64,000 nucleotides of DNA. Source: Elusimicrobia bacterium GWA2_56_46 (GTDB taxonomy: Bacteria > Elusimicrobiota > Elusimicrobia > Elusimicrobiales > UBA9959). Both the position numbers and the translations under genes were made by a program. Location of the stretch: the NCBI GenBank assembly GCA_001799575.1, contig MGTT01000020.1, positions 1-64,000 on the forward strand, given 5' to 3'. Positions within the stretch are counted from its first letter, which is position 1; every line of letters starts with the position of its first letter. Shown one piece after another: positions 8,175-15,423 of this stretch. Under the pieces are notes generated by a model. The model made no database searches. It was not told where the DNA came from and worked only from the letters and a program-made list of their open reading frames with translations.

Positions 8175-8296
8175 AATTCTAATTTTACAATATTCGGCGC
8201 CGCCGCACCCATACAAGCCGGGGGATTCTTGCCCGATCGTTTATATTTTGTTAGATTATTTATGGTGACTCCACAACCAAAAACCCCGGAGGCAAA

Positions 8297-9406
8297 ATGA
8301 CTACCGCGACCCTTGTAAGGAAGACCGCCCTGAACGAAACCATGAGGAAAGCCGGGGGCAAGATGGTGGATTTTCACGGCTGGGAACTGCCCATCCAGTT
8401 CGAAGGCATACTGAAAGAACACGCCGCGGTGAGGAATTCAGCCGGCATCTTCGACGTTTCCCACATGGGCCAGATCTTCGTCACCGGCCCGGACAGCTTC
8501 AAACTCCTCCAGAAAACCAACGCCAACGACCTGCGCAAAGCGACCGTAGGCAAAGGCGTATACTCCCACCTGCTGAACGAAAAAGGCGGCCTGGTGGACG
8601 ACATCATCGCTTTCTGCCTGGCGCTCAACCGCTACCTGGTCATAGTCAACGCCACCACCAGCACGAAGGATTTCAACTGGCTTTCGGGCAAGGCCTCCGG
8701 GGCCAACGTAAAGGTGGAGAACAGGAGCGACGATTATTCCATGGTGGCCGTCCAGGGCCCCAGCGTCCCGAAGATGATGGAGGTGTTCGCCCCCGAAGCG
8801 GTGAAACTTCCCCGTTTCGGCATAGTGGAAAAGAAACTTTTCGGCGCGGACTGCTTCATCAGCCGCACCGGCTACACCGGAGAAGACGGCTTCGAGATCA
8901 CCGCCCCGCACGCCGTGATAACGGAGATCTGGAACAAAATGATGGAACTGGGCAAACCTTACGGCATCGTGCCCTGCGGTCTAGGCGCCCGCGACACTCT
9001 GCGCCTGGAGTCGGGGTATCTGCTTTACGGCCAGGACGTGGACGACGAGCACACCACCTATGAAGCCAATTACGGCTGGGTGGTCTGCCTGGAAAAGGGC
9101 GACTTCACCGCCAGAGACATCCTCCTTAAGCAGAAAGCCGGCGGCCTTAAACGCAGACTGACAGGCATAGTCCTCTCAGCCGCCGGCGTACCGCGGCCCG
9201 GCTGTAAAGTCTTTAAGGACGGGAAAGAGCTGGGCGAACTGGCCAGCGCCACCTATTCCCCCACCCTGAAGAAAGGAATAGGCGTAGGATATATGTCCAA
9301 TCCGAATTTAAAACCCGGGGAGGCCCTGGAAGTTGAGATCCACGGCAAGCGCGTCCCCGCGCAGGTAAGCAAAGTGCCGTTCCATAAAGGCACGGCTTTT
9401 AAATAA
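8297..9406 (+). CDS. gcvT: aminomethyltransferase (glycine cleavage T protein)
   Basis: Takes the aminomethyl group from lipoylated GcvH, releases ammonia and forms 5,10-methylene-tetrahydrofolate. The 369 residues show the family start (DFHGWELPIQFEGILKEHAA, then GIFDVSHMGQI), GGLVDDIIAFCL, the RTGYTGEDGFEI motif and GLGARDTLRLESGYLLYGQD. GGAGG lies 6 nt before the ATG. It heads the run gcvT-gcvH-gcvPA-gcvPB-lipoate ligase. The 122-bp gap to divergent folE must hold both promoters; I did not see a glycine riboswitch there. Confidence 0.97.
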   Translation: MTTATLVRKTALNETMRKAGGKMVDFHGWELPIQFEGILKEHAAVRNSAGIFDVSHMGQIFVTGPDSFKLLQKTNANDLRKATVGKGVYSHLLNEKGGLVDDIIAFCLALNRYLVIVNATTSTKDFNWLSGKASGANVKVENRSDDYSMVAVQGPSVPKMMEVFAPEAVKLPRFGIVEKKLFGADCFISRTGYTGEDGFEITAPHAVITEIWNKMMELGKPYGIVPCGLGARDTLRLESGYLLYGQDVDDEHTTYEANYGWVVCLEKGDFTARDILLKQKAGGLKRRLTGIVLSAAGVPRPGCKVFKDGKELGELASATYSPTLKKGIGVGYMSNPNLKPGEALEVEIHGKRVPAQVSKVPFHKGTAFK

Positions 9407-9419
9407 AGGAGATAATAAT

Positions 9420-9809
9420 ATGCCGAAACAAGAAGAAGTTAAGTACACAAAGACGCATGAATGGATATCCGTACAGGGAGAGGAGGCGACGGTGGGCCTC
9501 TCCGAACACGCCCAGCACGAGATGGGCGATATAGTGTTCGTAGAGCTGCCAAAACCGGCCAGGAACGTTGAGAAAGAAAAACCCTGCGCCGTGGTGGAAT
9601 CGGTAAAATCCGCTTTTGACATCTACGCCCCCGTTTCCGGCCAGATCTCGGCCCTGAACGACGAAGTGACGAAGGACCCGGCCCTGATCAACCAGTCCCC
9701 CATGGACAAAGCCTGGCTCTTCAAGATCAAACTCTCCGATGCCGCCCAGATCAAAGACCTCATGGACTGGAACGCATACCAGGAGTTCGTGAAACAGAAC
9801 GCGCATTAA
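9420..9809 (+). CDS. gcvH: glycine cleavage H protein
   Basis: Small lipoyl carrier that shuttles the aminomethyl group between the P, T and L proteins. The 129 residues have the H-protein lipoyl motif VESVKSAFDIYAPVSG, with Lys63 as the lipoylated residue, preceded by GDIVFVELP. AAGGAG lies 8 nt before the ATG, 13 nt after gcvT. A heptamer-repeat hairpin separates it from gcvPA and might lower downstream expression relative to gcvT and gcvH. Confidence 0.97.
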   Translation: MPKQEEVKYTKTHEWISVQGEEATVGLSEHAQHEMGDIVFVELPKPARNVEKEKPCAVVESVKSAFDIYAPVSGQISALNDEVTKDPALINQSPMDKAWLFKIKLSDAAQIKDLMDWNAYQEFVKQNAH

Positions 9810-9811
9810 GG

Positions 9812-9899
9812 CAGGGTCGAGGGTAGAGGGTTCAGGGTTTAGGATAAGGAGTTCCTTGTTTCTGCACCCTCTCCCCTCTACCCTGAACCCTATACCCTG
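9812..9899. repeat. inverted pair of degenerate 7-bp repeats (AGGGTTC-type)
   Basis: A left arm of GGGTNNA-type heptamers and a right arm of CCCTNNA-type heptamers flank a spacer holding AAGGAGTTCCTTG. The arms are complementary, so the whole forms a long imperfect hairpin between gcvH and gcvPA. Nearly the same arrangement recurs at 27337-27412, including a similar spacer. Confidence 0.8.
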
Positions 9900-9916
9900 C
9901 TCAAGGAATTCCCCAT

Positions 9917-11251
9917 ATGTTCAGCGCCAACACCGAAAAAGACCGGGAGGAAATGCTTAAAGCGATCGGCGTTTCCTCCATCAGGGATCTGCTGAAACAG
10001 GTGCCAGGAAAATATCTTTACCCCGCTTTCGACCTGCCCGAAACCTCTCTCGACGAACAGCAGACCGCACGGCGCATGAAGGCCCTGGCCGCCCGGAATA
10101 CGGCCCCCTTAAGTTTCCTGGGGGCCGGAGCATACGAACGGTATATCCCGGCGGCGGTAAAGGCCCTGATCTCCAGGGGCGAATATCTCACCGCCTACAC
10201 CCCTTACCAGGCCGAAGCCAGCCAGGGAATTCTGCAGACGATCTATGAGTACCAGAGTTCTGTATGCGCCCTTTACGCCATGGACTGCGCCAACGCCTCC
10301 ATGTACGACGGAGCCAGCGCCTTCGGAGAGGCCGTGCGCGCCGCCGTGCGCATAACGGGAAAAAAGAAAATACTCTGCCAGGAAACTCTCAACCCGCAAT
10401 ATTTACAGACATTAAAAACCTATTTTGCCGACTCCGCCGAATACCAGTTCGTCACCGTGCCGCACAAGGACGGCCTGGTGGATCCGGAAAAGCTTTCCGC
10501 CCTCCTGAGCGGGGACACGGCCTGCGTGGCTTTCCAGACGCCTAATTTCTTCGGACTGCCGGAGGACGCGCCCGGGATCTCTGAAATGGCGCACAAAGCC
10601 GGCGCCCTGGTGGTGACGGCGGCCGACCCCGCCAGCCTGGGCCTGTTCGCACCTCCCGGTGAATACAGCGCGGACTTCGCCGTGGGAGAAGGCCAGAGCC
10701 TCGGCCTCCCCTTAAGCTACGGCGGCCCCTACCTGGGGATCTTCTCCTGTAAAAAAGAATATGTCCGGCAGATGCCGGGCAGGATAGCGGGCATGACCAG
10801 GGATAAGGACGGCAAGCGCGGCTTCGTGCTTACTCTCCAGGCGCGCGAGCAGCATATCCGGCGCGACAAGGCGGCCTCCAATATCTGCTCCAACGAGGCC
10901 CTCTGCGCTTTAAGCGCGACTATCTATCTGGCCCTGCTGGGCCCGGAGGGCCTGAAAGAGCTGGCGCTCGCCAACGCGCGGGCCGCGGCTTTTGCGGCCG
11001 GGAAACTTTCCGCGGTTAAAGGCGCGGCGCTGAAGTTCAAGGCGCCTTTTTTCAACGAGTTCGTACTGGAGGTCGGCGACGCCGCGCGGCTGAGGGAAAG
11101 GATCCTGGCTAAAGACCATATAGACATCGGTCTGCCGCTCAAAGACCTTTATCCGGCCCTCGGCCAGGGAGCGCTGCTCGTCTGCGCCACCGAGACCAAG
11201 ACCGAAGAAGACATACTCCGGCTTGAAAAAGCGCTGAGGGAAAACATATGA
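9917..11251 (+). CDS. gcvPA: glycine dehydrogenase (decarboxylating) subunit 1
   Basis: N-terminal half of the two-subunit P protein, which decarboxylates glycine and loads the aminomethyl group on GcvH. Length (444) fits the split form. Family stretches include FLGAGAYERYIPAAVKALISRGEYLTAYTPYQ, EASQGILQTIYEYQS and GPYLGIFSCKKEYVRQMPGRI. The stop overlaps the gcvPB start (ATGA), so the two are translationally coupled, as expected for a heterodimer. No strong ribosome site precedes the ATG, which lies just after a heptamer-repeat hairpin. Confidence 0.96.
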   Translation: MFSANTEKDREEMLKAIGVSSIRDLLKQVPGKYLYPAFDLPETSLDEQQTARRMKALAARNTAPLSFLGAGAYERYIPAAVKALISRGEYLTAYTPYQAEASQGILQTIYEYQSSVCALYAMDCANASMYDGASAFGEAVRAAVRITGKKKILCQETLNPQYLQTLKTYFADSAEYQFVTVPHKDGLVDPEKLSALLSGDTACVAFQTPNFFGLPEDAPGISEMAHKAGALVVTAADPASLGLFAPPGEYSADFAVGEGQSLGLPLSYGGPYLGIFSCKKEYVRQMPGRIAGMTRDKDGKRGFVLTLQAREQHIRRDKAASNICSNEALCALSATIYLALLGPEGLKELALANARAAAFAAGKLSAVKGAALKFKAPFFNEFVLEVGDAARLRERILAKDHIDIGLPLKDLYPALGQGALLVCATETKTEEDILRLEKALRENI

Positions 11252-12699
11252 ACGACATCTCCCGATCGGACAACCGCTTAAGCATGGAAAAATCGGATCC
11301 CGGACGGCGCGGCATCCGATTTAAAAACACGCTTAAAGCCAAAGAGAACGTCCCCGCCGGACTGGCCAGGAAAACCGCCCCGAAACTCCCCGAGCTCTCG
11401 GAGTTCGACGTGGTACGTCATTACACGAAACTTTCCAAAATAAATTTTTCCGTGGACACCCACTTTTATCCGCTGGGCTCCTGCACCATGAAATACAACC
11501 CCAGGGTCAACGAGGAAGCGGCCGCTCTGGACGGATTTGCCGGCCTCCACCCGCTGGCCCACGATAACGCCGCTCAGGGCACTCTCGAAATGCTTTACGA
11601 CCTGGAAAAACGCCTTTGCGCGCTGACGGGCATGGACGCTTTCACGCTCCAGCCCGCCGCCGGGGCGCACAGCGAATTCACCGGCCTGCTGATAGCTAAA
11701 GCCTATTTCGCAAAAAAGGGCCAGGACGAACGGACGGAAATTATCTGCCCGGATTCGGCCCACGGCACCAACCCCGCCACGGCCGCCATGCTGGGCTTCA
11801 ACGCTATCAATATCAAATCCGGTCCCGACGGACGCGTGAATCCTGACGACCTCAAGGCGCACCTGGGAAATAAAACTGCGGTCCTGATGCTGACCGTGCC
11901 CAACACCCTCGGCCTGTTCGAGTCCCGTATCGAAGAGATAGTGGAAATGGCGCATAAAGCGGGCGCGCTGATCTACATGGACGGCGCCAATTTCAACGCC
12001 CTTATCGGCCTCGTAAAGCCCGGGGAGCTAGGCGTGGACATCATGCACATCAACGCCCATAAGACTTTTTCCACCCCTCACGGAGGAGGAGGGCCGGGCG
12101 CCGGAGGCATAGGCGTCAAAAAGCACCTGGAAGAATTCCTGCCGGTGCCCCGCATAAAAAAAGAAAGCGGAACCTATAAGACCGATTTCAGCTGCCCTGA
12201 TTCCATCGGCAAAGTGAAGGCTTTCTTCGGCAACGTGGGGGTGCTGGCGCGCGCTTACGCCTATCTGCTCATGCACTCCAAAAAAGAGCTGGGCGGGATA
12301 GCCGAGAACGCCATCCTCAACGCCAATTACATGAAAAGCCGGCTGCAGGAGGTTTACCCCTCTTATTCCAAAGATCACTGCATGCACGAATGCGTCCTGA
12401 CCCCGCCGTCGGAACTGACGGCCAAAGGTTTAAAAACGCTGGATATCGCCAAGCGGCTGCTGGACTACGGCTTTCACGCGCCCACGATCTATTTCCCGCT
12501 TATCGTGCATGAAGCCATAATGATAGAACCCACGGAAACGGAGTCCAAAGAAACCATGGATGCTTTTATTACCGCCATGCTGGAGATAAAGCGGGAGGGC
12601 GCCGCCGACCCGCAACTGTTGAAAGACGCGCCGCATACCATGCCGGTAAAGCGCCTGGACGAAGTCCAGGCGGCAAGGCAGCCGAACCTCAGATGGTAG
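11248..12699 (+). CDS. gcvPB: glycine dehydrogenase (decarboxylating) subunit 2
   Basis: PLP-carrying half of the split P protein. The 483 residues contain the cofactor lysine in NAHKTFSTPHGGGGPG (Lys272), together with HFYPLGSCTMKYNPRVNE, PDSAHGTNPATAAMLGF and the C-terminal EPTETESKETMDAF seen in the family. It overlaps gcvPA by four bases and the lipoate-ligase gene by seven, so all three are one transcript. Confidence 0.97.
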   Translation: MNDISRSDNRLSMEKSDPGRRGIRFKNTLKAKENVPAGLARKTAPKLPELSEFDVVRHYTKLSKINFSVDTHFYPLGSCTMKYNPRVNEEAAALDGFAGLHPLAHDNAAQGTLEMLYDLEKRLCALTGMDAFTLQPAAGAHSEFTGLLIAKAYFAKKGQDERTEIICPDSAHGTNPATAAMLGFNAINIKSGPDGRVNPDDLKAHLGNKTAVLMLTVPNTLGLFESRIEEIVEMAHKAGALIYMDGANFNALIGLVKPGELGVDIMHINAHKTFSTPHGGGGPGAGGIGVKKHLEEFLPVPRIKKESGTYKTDFSCPDSIGKVKAFFGNVGVLARAYAYLLMHSKKELGGIAENAILNANYMKSRLQEVYPSYSKDHCMHECVLTPPSELTAKGLKTLDIAKRLLDYGFHAPTIYFPLIVHEAIMIEPTETESKETMDAFITAMLEIKREGAADPQLLKDAPHTMPVKRLDEVQAARQPNLRW

Positions 12700-13388
12700 C
12701 CTCAATTATTGAGTCTCCGCCTTTCGACGCCTATGAGCAGATGGCGGCTGACGAAGTCCTCTGCGACACTCTTCCTTCCCCTCACACTCTCCGCTTTTAC
12801 AACTGGAGCGGGCCCGGCGTGACTTTCGGTTACTCCCAGCGCATAGCCTCGGTCCGCGCCGGGATCGGGCCGGAAAAAGCCGCCCTGCCGCTGGTGCGCC
12901 GGCCGACCGGCGGCGGGATAGTCTTGCATGAGACCGACCTGACTTTCTCCTTTATTTTCCACCAGCCGGGGGTCTATTTTGAACCGGCCGGCACCTACGA
13001 CCGGCTGCACCGCGCCATCACCGGGGGCTACGCGCGGGCCGGAATCGGTTTTGAACTGCTGAACGAAAAAACCGCGGACTATAAAACGGAGAACCCGGTA
13101 ATGAATTGTTTCTCCAGGCCGGTAAATCTGGATATTTTGTATAATGGAAAAAAGGTGCTTGGCGGGGCGCTGCGCAAATTCGGGGACTATATGCTTTACC
13201 AGGCTTCTTTCCAGGCCCCGGACGCGAGGAGCAACGCCGATTTTCACAGGAACATCATCGCCGGCGCCCTGGGAACTGAATTCGGCCTCTCCTGGAACAA
13301 CACCGTCTTTTCGGAACGGGAAACGGCAAAGGTAAAAGCTCTCGCGCTCTCCAAATACGGCGCGAAAGAATGGAACGAGAGGATATAA
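12693..13388 (+). CDS. lipoate-protein ligase / octanoyltransferase family protein
   Basis: A biotin/lipoate A/B-ligase-fold enzyme of 231 residues that attaches lipoate or octanoate to carrier proteins. Visible are RRPTGGGIVLHETDLTFS (substrate-binding loop) and GKKVLGGALRKFGDYMLYQ with the conserved lysine. The stretch MNCFSRPVNLDI carries a cysteine in the position expected of LipM-type octanoyltransferases, so transfer through a cysteine thioester is possible; I cannot decide between LplA and LipM by eye. It overlaps gcvPB, strongly suggesting that it lipoylates GcvH. Confidence 0.85.
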   Translation: MVASIIESPPFDAYEQMAADEVLCDTLPSPHTLRFYNWSGPGVTFGYSQRIASVRAGIGPEKAALPLVRRPTGGGIVLHETDLTFSFIFHQPGVYFEPAGTYDRLHRAITGGYARAGIGFELLNEKTADYKTENPVMNCFSRPVNLDILYNGKKVLGGALRKFGDYMLYQASFQAPDARSNADFHRNIIAGALGTEFGLSWNNTVFSERETAKVKALALSKYGAKEWNERI

Positions 13389-13391
13389 CGA

Positions 13392-13465
13392 CAGTGGCCA
13401 GTGGTCAGAGGGGAAGCAGAGAGCTTGCCATATCGTTGCTGACCACTCACCACTGTCCACTGACC
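13392..13465. repeat. inverted pair of degenerate 7-bp repeats (CAGTGGC-type)
   Basis: The left arm reads CAGTGGC, CAGTGGT, CAGAGG. The right arm reads GACCACT, CACCACT, GTCCACT, GACC. The two arms are complementary across a 27-nt spacer, forming a hairpin between the lipoate ligase and the RAM-domain gene. Confidence 0.8.
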
Positions 13466-13495
13466 GCTAAGCGAGTCGTTGAAGGAGATAATCTT

Positions 13496-13726
13496 ATGAT
13501 AGCATTCGTACTATGCAAGCTGGTGGCGGGGCTTGAGCAGAAAGCCATCCAGCAGATAAAAAGCGTCAGGGGCGTGAAAGACGTATACATGACTTTCGGC
13601 GGCTGGGATGCTATCCTGGTGGCTGAATCCGACACTATAGACAAGTTGAGCGGCCTTGTCGTGCGCGAGGTCCGCGGCATACACGGCGTACAGACCACCG
13701 AAACGCTGGTGACCACAAACCTGTAG
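13496..13726 (+). CDS. Lrp/AsnC ligand-binding (RAM) domain protein
   Basis: A 76-residue stand-alone RAM domain, the part of Lrp/AsnC regulators that binds amino acids and oligomerises, without a DNA-binding helix-turn-helix. Recognisable are IAFVLCKLVAGLEQKAIQQI, GVKDVYMTFGGWDAILVAE and the closing REVRGIHGVQTTETLVTTNL. AAGGAG precedes the ATG at 13496. The track's longer version runs through a heptamer-repeat hairpin and is rejected. Placed after the glycine genes, it could sense an amino acid, but its partner is unknown. Confidence 0.88.
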   Translation: MIAFVLCKLVAGLEQKAIQQIKSVRGVKDVYMTFGGWDAILVAESDTIDKLSGLVVREVRGIHGVQTTETLVTTNL

Positions 13727-13779
13727 GACGCACAGGGGCGCCAGGCCGGCGCCGTTTAATATCAGCAGGGGGACGATGA

Positions 13780-14205
13780 ATGGAAAATTCCGGTTTTGCC
13801 AATCCCGCCGACAAACTCGTGCTCATAGTTGACGACGATGAATCGGTCAGGGAACTTATAGAGTTCGTGGTCAAAAAAGAAGGCTTCAGGGCGGAGAAAG
13901 CGGTGGACGGCGAGGAAGCCCTCCAGAAAGCGCGGCAGCTCTCTCCCGACATCATCCTCCTGGATCTCATGCTGCCTAAATTCGGCGGCTTTGAGATCCT
14001 GCGCGAGCTCCAGAGCGACGAAACCGTGAGTATCCCGATAGTCATCATCACGGGACGCTATACCGACCGCTCCACCTCCGACATGATAAAACAGGAGCCC
14101 AATGTCCGGGATTTTATAGAGAAGCCCGTAAAGCCGCAGATCCTGTCCGCCCTGCTGCATAAACTCCTTAAAACCCAGCCGCCGGTTAAGAAATCAGGAC
14201 AATGA
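13780..14205 (+). CDS. CheY-like single-domain response regulator
   Basis: A receiver domain with no output domain (141 residues). Acidic pocket residues lie in LIVDDDES, the phosphoacceptor is Asp62 (ILLDLMLP), the switch residue is in the VIITGRY segment and the conserved lysine is Lys115 (EKPVKP). Its histidine kinase and target are not in the window. AGGGGGA precedes the ATG. A GGCGCC/GGCGCC hairpin lies between it and the RAM-domain gene, so it may have its own promoter. Confidence 0.92.
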   Translation: MENSGFANPADKLVLIVDDDESVRELIEFVVKKEGFRAEKAVDGEEALQKARQLSPDIILLDLMLPKFGGFEILRELQSDETVSIPIVIITGRYTDRSTSDMIKQEPNVRDFIEKPVKPQILSALLHKLLKTQPPVKKSGQ

Positions 14206-14215
14206 TACCGATCAA

Positions 14216-14713
14216 ATGTCCGCAAAATTCACGCACTTTCTTTTTTTCACCGGCGCTGTAATTTTTTTCTTTTCCGCCGCATATCTGGATCTGACTCTCC
14301 GGGCCAGGAGCGCTTACCTGGAGGGCGAAAAGTACATGGCCTGGGCCAAAGAACCGGCCCTGAAAAAGGATTTTTTTGAGAACACTTTTTCCGCCGGGCT
14401 CACGGCCCTGAAAAATGGAAGAATGGAAGAGGGCGGGCGTGGAGACGGCTTTGAAGACAAAAAAAACCTTCTCCTGGCCGAAAAAAATTTCAAAATAGGC
14501 GAAAGCTCGGCCAAATACGCCTATATCTGGTACAGGACGGCCGGAACGGATTTTTCTCCCCCCGTAACACACTGGGCCGGGCTGGCCCGCCAAAAGACGC
14601 CTGCGGCACTGGCGTTGTGGCGGGCCGAGCTTGCCTTGGAAGGAACCAGGTTCGACGACAATATGCTTGGAGTTGCAAGGCCGGAGCCGACCGCTAATCA
14701 CGTGCGTCAATGA
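14216..14713 (+). CDS. membrane-anchored protein of unknown function
   Basis: I do not recognise this 165-residue protein. It has one N-terminal membrane segment (about residues 8-25) and a charged, helical remainder with a Gly/Glu-rich insert (about residues 64-80). Its helix pattern (KNLLLAEKNFKIGESSAKYAYIWYR) could be a TPR-like or coiled region. It begins 10 nt after the response regulator and its stop overlaps the start of the M50-like gene (ATGA), so it probably works with that membrane protein. No ribosome site is obvious. Confidence 0.65.
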   Translation: MSAKFTHFLFFTGAVIFFFSAAYLDLTLRARSAYLEGEKYMAWAKEPALKKDFFENTFSAGLTALKNGRMEEGGRGDGFEDKKNLLLAEKNFKIGESSAKYAYIWYRTAGTDFSPPVTHWAGLARQKTPAALALWRAELALEGTRFDDNMLGVARPEPTANHVRQ

Positions 14714-15408
14714 AAATCCTGACGGCCCTGGTAATCTCTCCGCTTACGGCAGCCGCGGTTTTCACTACCGCGGCCCTGGTTTTTTCCGCGCTTGCGAACC
14801 TCAGGGCCGCCCTCCCGTTCCTGCTCGGAGCGGCGCTTTACTGCCCCCTGCATTTTTACCTCCCCGGAAACCGTTTTTTATATGTCTTTGCCCACGAATT
14901 GAGCCATGCCCTGGCCGCCTTTCTCAGCGGGATCAAAGTACGGAAGATAAATATCGGGAAGAACGGAGGCTACGTGGCCATGAACGCCACCAACGCATTC
15001 ATCTCGCTGGCGCCCTACTTCATGCCTTTTTACGCCCTGGCGGCCGGACTGGCCTACGGATCGGCCTCTTTTTTCATGGACATGACCCCCTACAGGCCCC
15101 TGTTCACCGGCGCCGCCGGATTTTTCCTGGCGTTCCATCTGCTGCATACCGGAGACATCCTCACGGGCCCCGTGCAGAGCGATCTGAAAAAAGCAGGGGG
15201 CGTGCTGTTCTCCGTTTCCATGGTGCTGCTGCTCAACAGCCTGTGCCTGGCGCTGGCGCTGAAACTCATCTTTCCGGATCTTATCTCGCTCCGAAGCTAC
15301 GTTTCAAGCGTGTGGACCGGCACGGGAGCCATAGCCGACAGGCTCTTCACGGCGTTCTTATACCTCCTAAATACTGCTAGAATATACTTAGGAAGTCCGG
15401 CCCATTAG
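14710..15408 (+). CDS. M50-like membrane protein with HExxH motif
   Basis: A 232-residue multi-spanning membrane protein with HELSH at residues 62-66 in a hydrophobic context (YVFAHELSHALAAFLSG). This is the zinc motif and surroundings of M50-type intramembrane metalloproteases. An NG/NA-rich stretch follows (NIGKNGGYVAMNATN), and HTGDI near residue 156 offers a possible third ligand. Some proteins of this kind are inactive relatives, so proteolysis is not proven. It overlaps the preceding anchored-protein gene by four bases, making that protein a possible partner or substrate. The AsmA-like gene follows 15 nt later. Confidence 0.65.
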   Translation: MKILTALVISPLTAAAVFTTAALVFSALANLRAALPFLLGAALYCPLHFYLPGNRFLYVFAHELSHALAAFLSGIKVRKINIGKNGGYVAMNATNAFISLAPYFMPFYALAAGLAYGSASFFMDMTPYRPLFTGAAGFFLAFHLLHTGDILTGPVQSDLKKAGGVLFSVSMVLLLNSLCLALALKLIFPDLISLRSYVSSVWTGTGAIADRLFTAFLYLLNTARIYLGSPAH

Positions 15409-15423
15409 ATCGGGGTGCGACCC

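Noticed and set aside
8175-8296. Glycine riboswitch upstream of gcvT
   Set aside because: The gap to folE is only 122 bp and I see neither of the paired aptamer cores expected of a glycine riboswitch.
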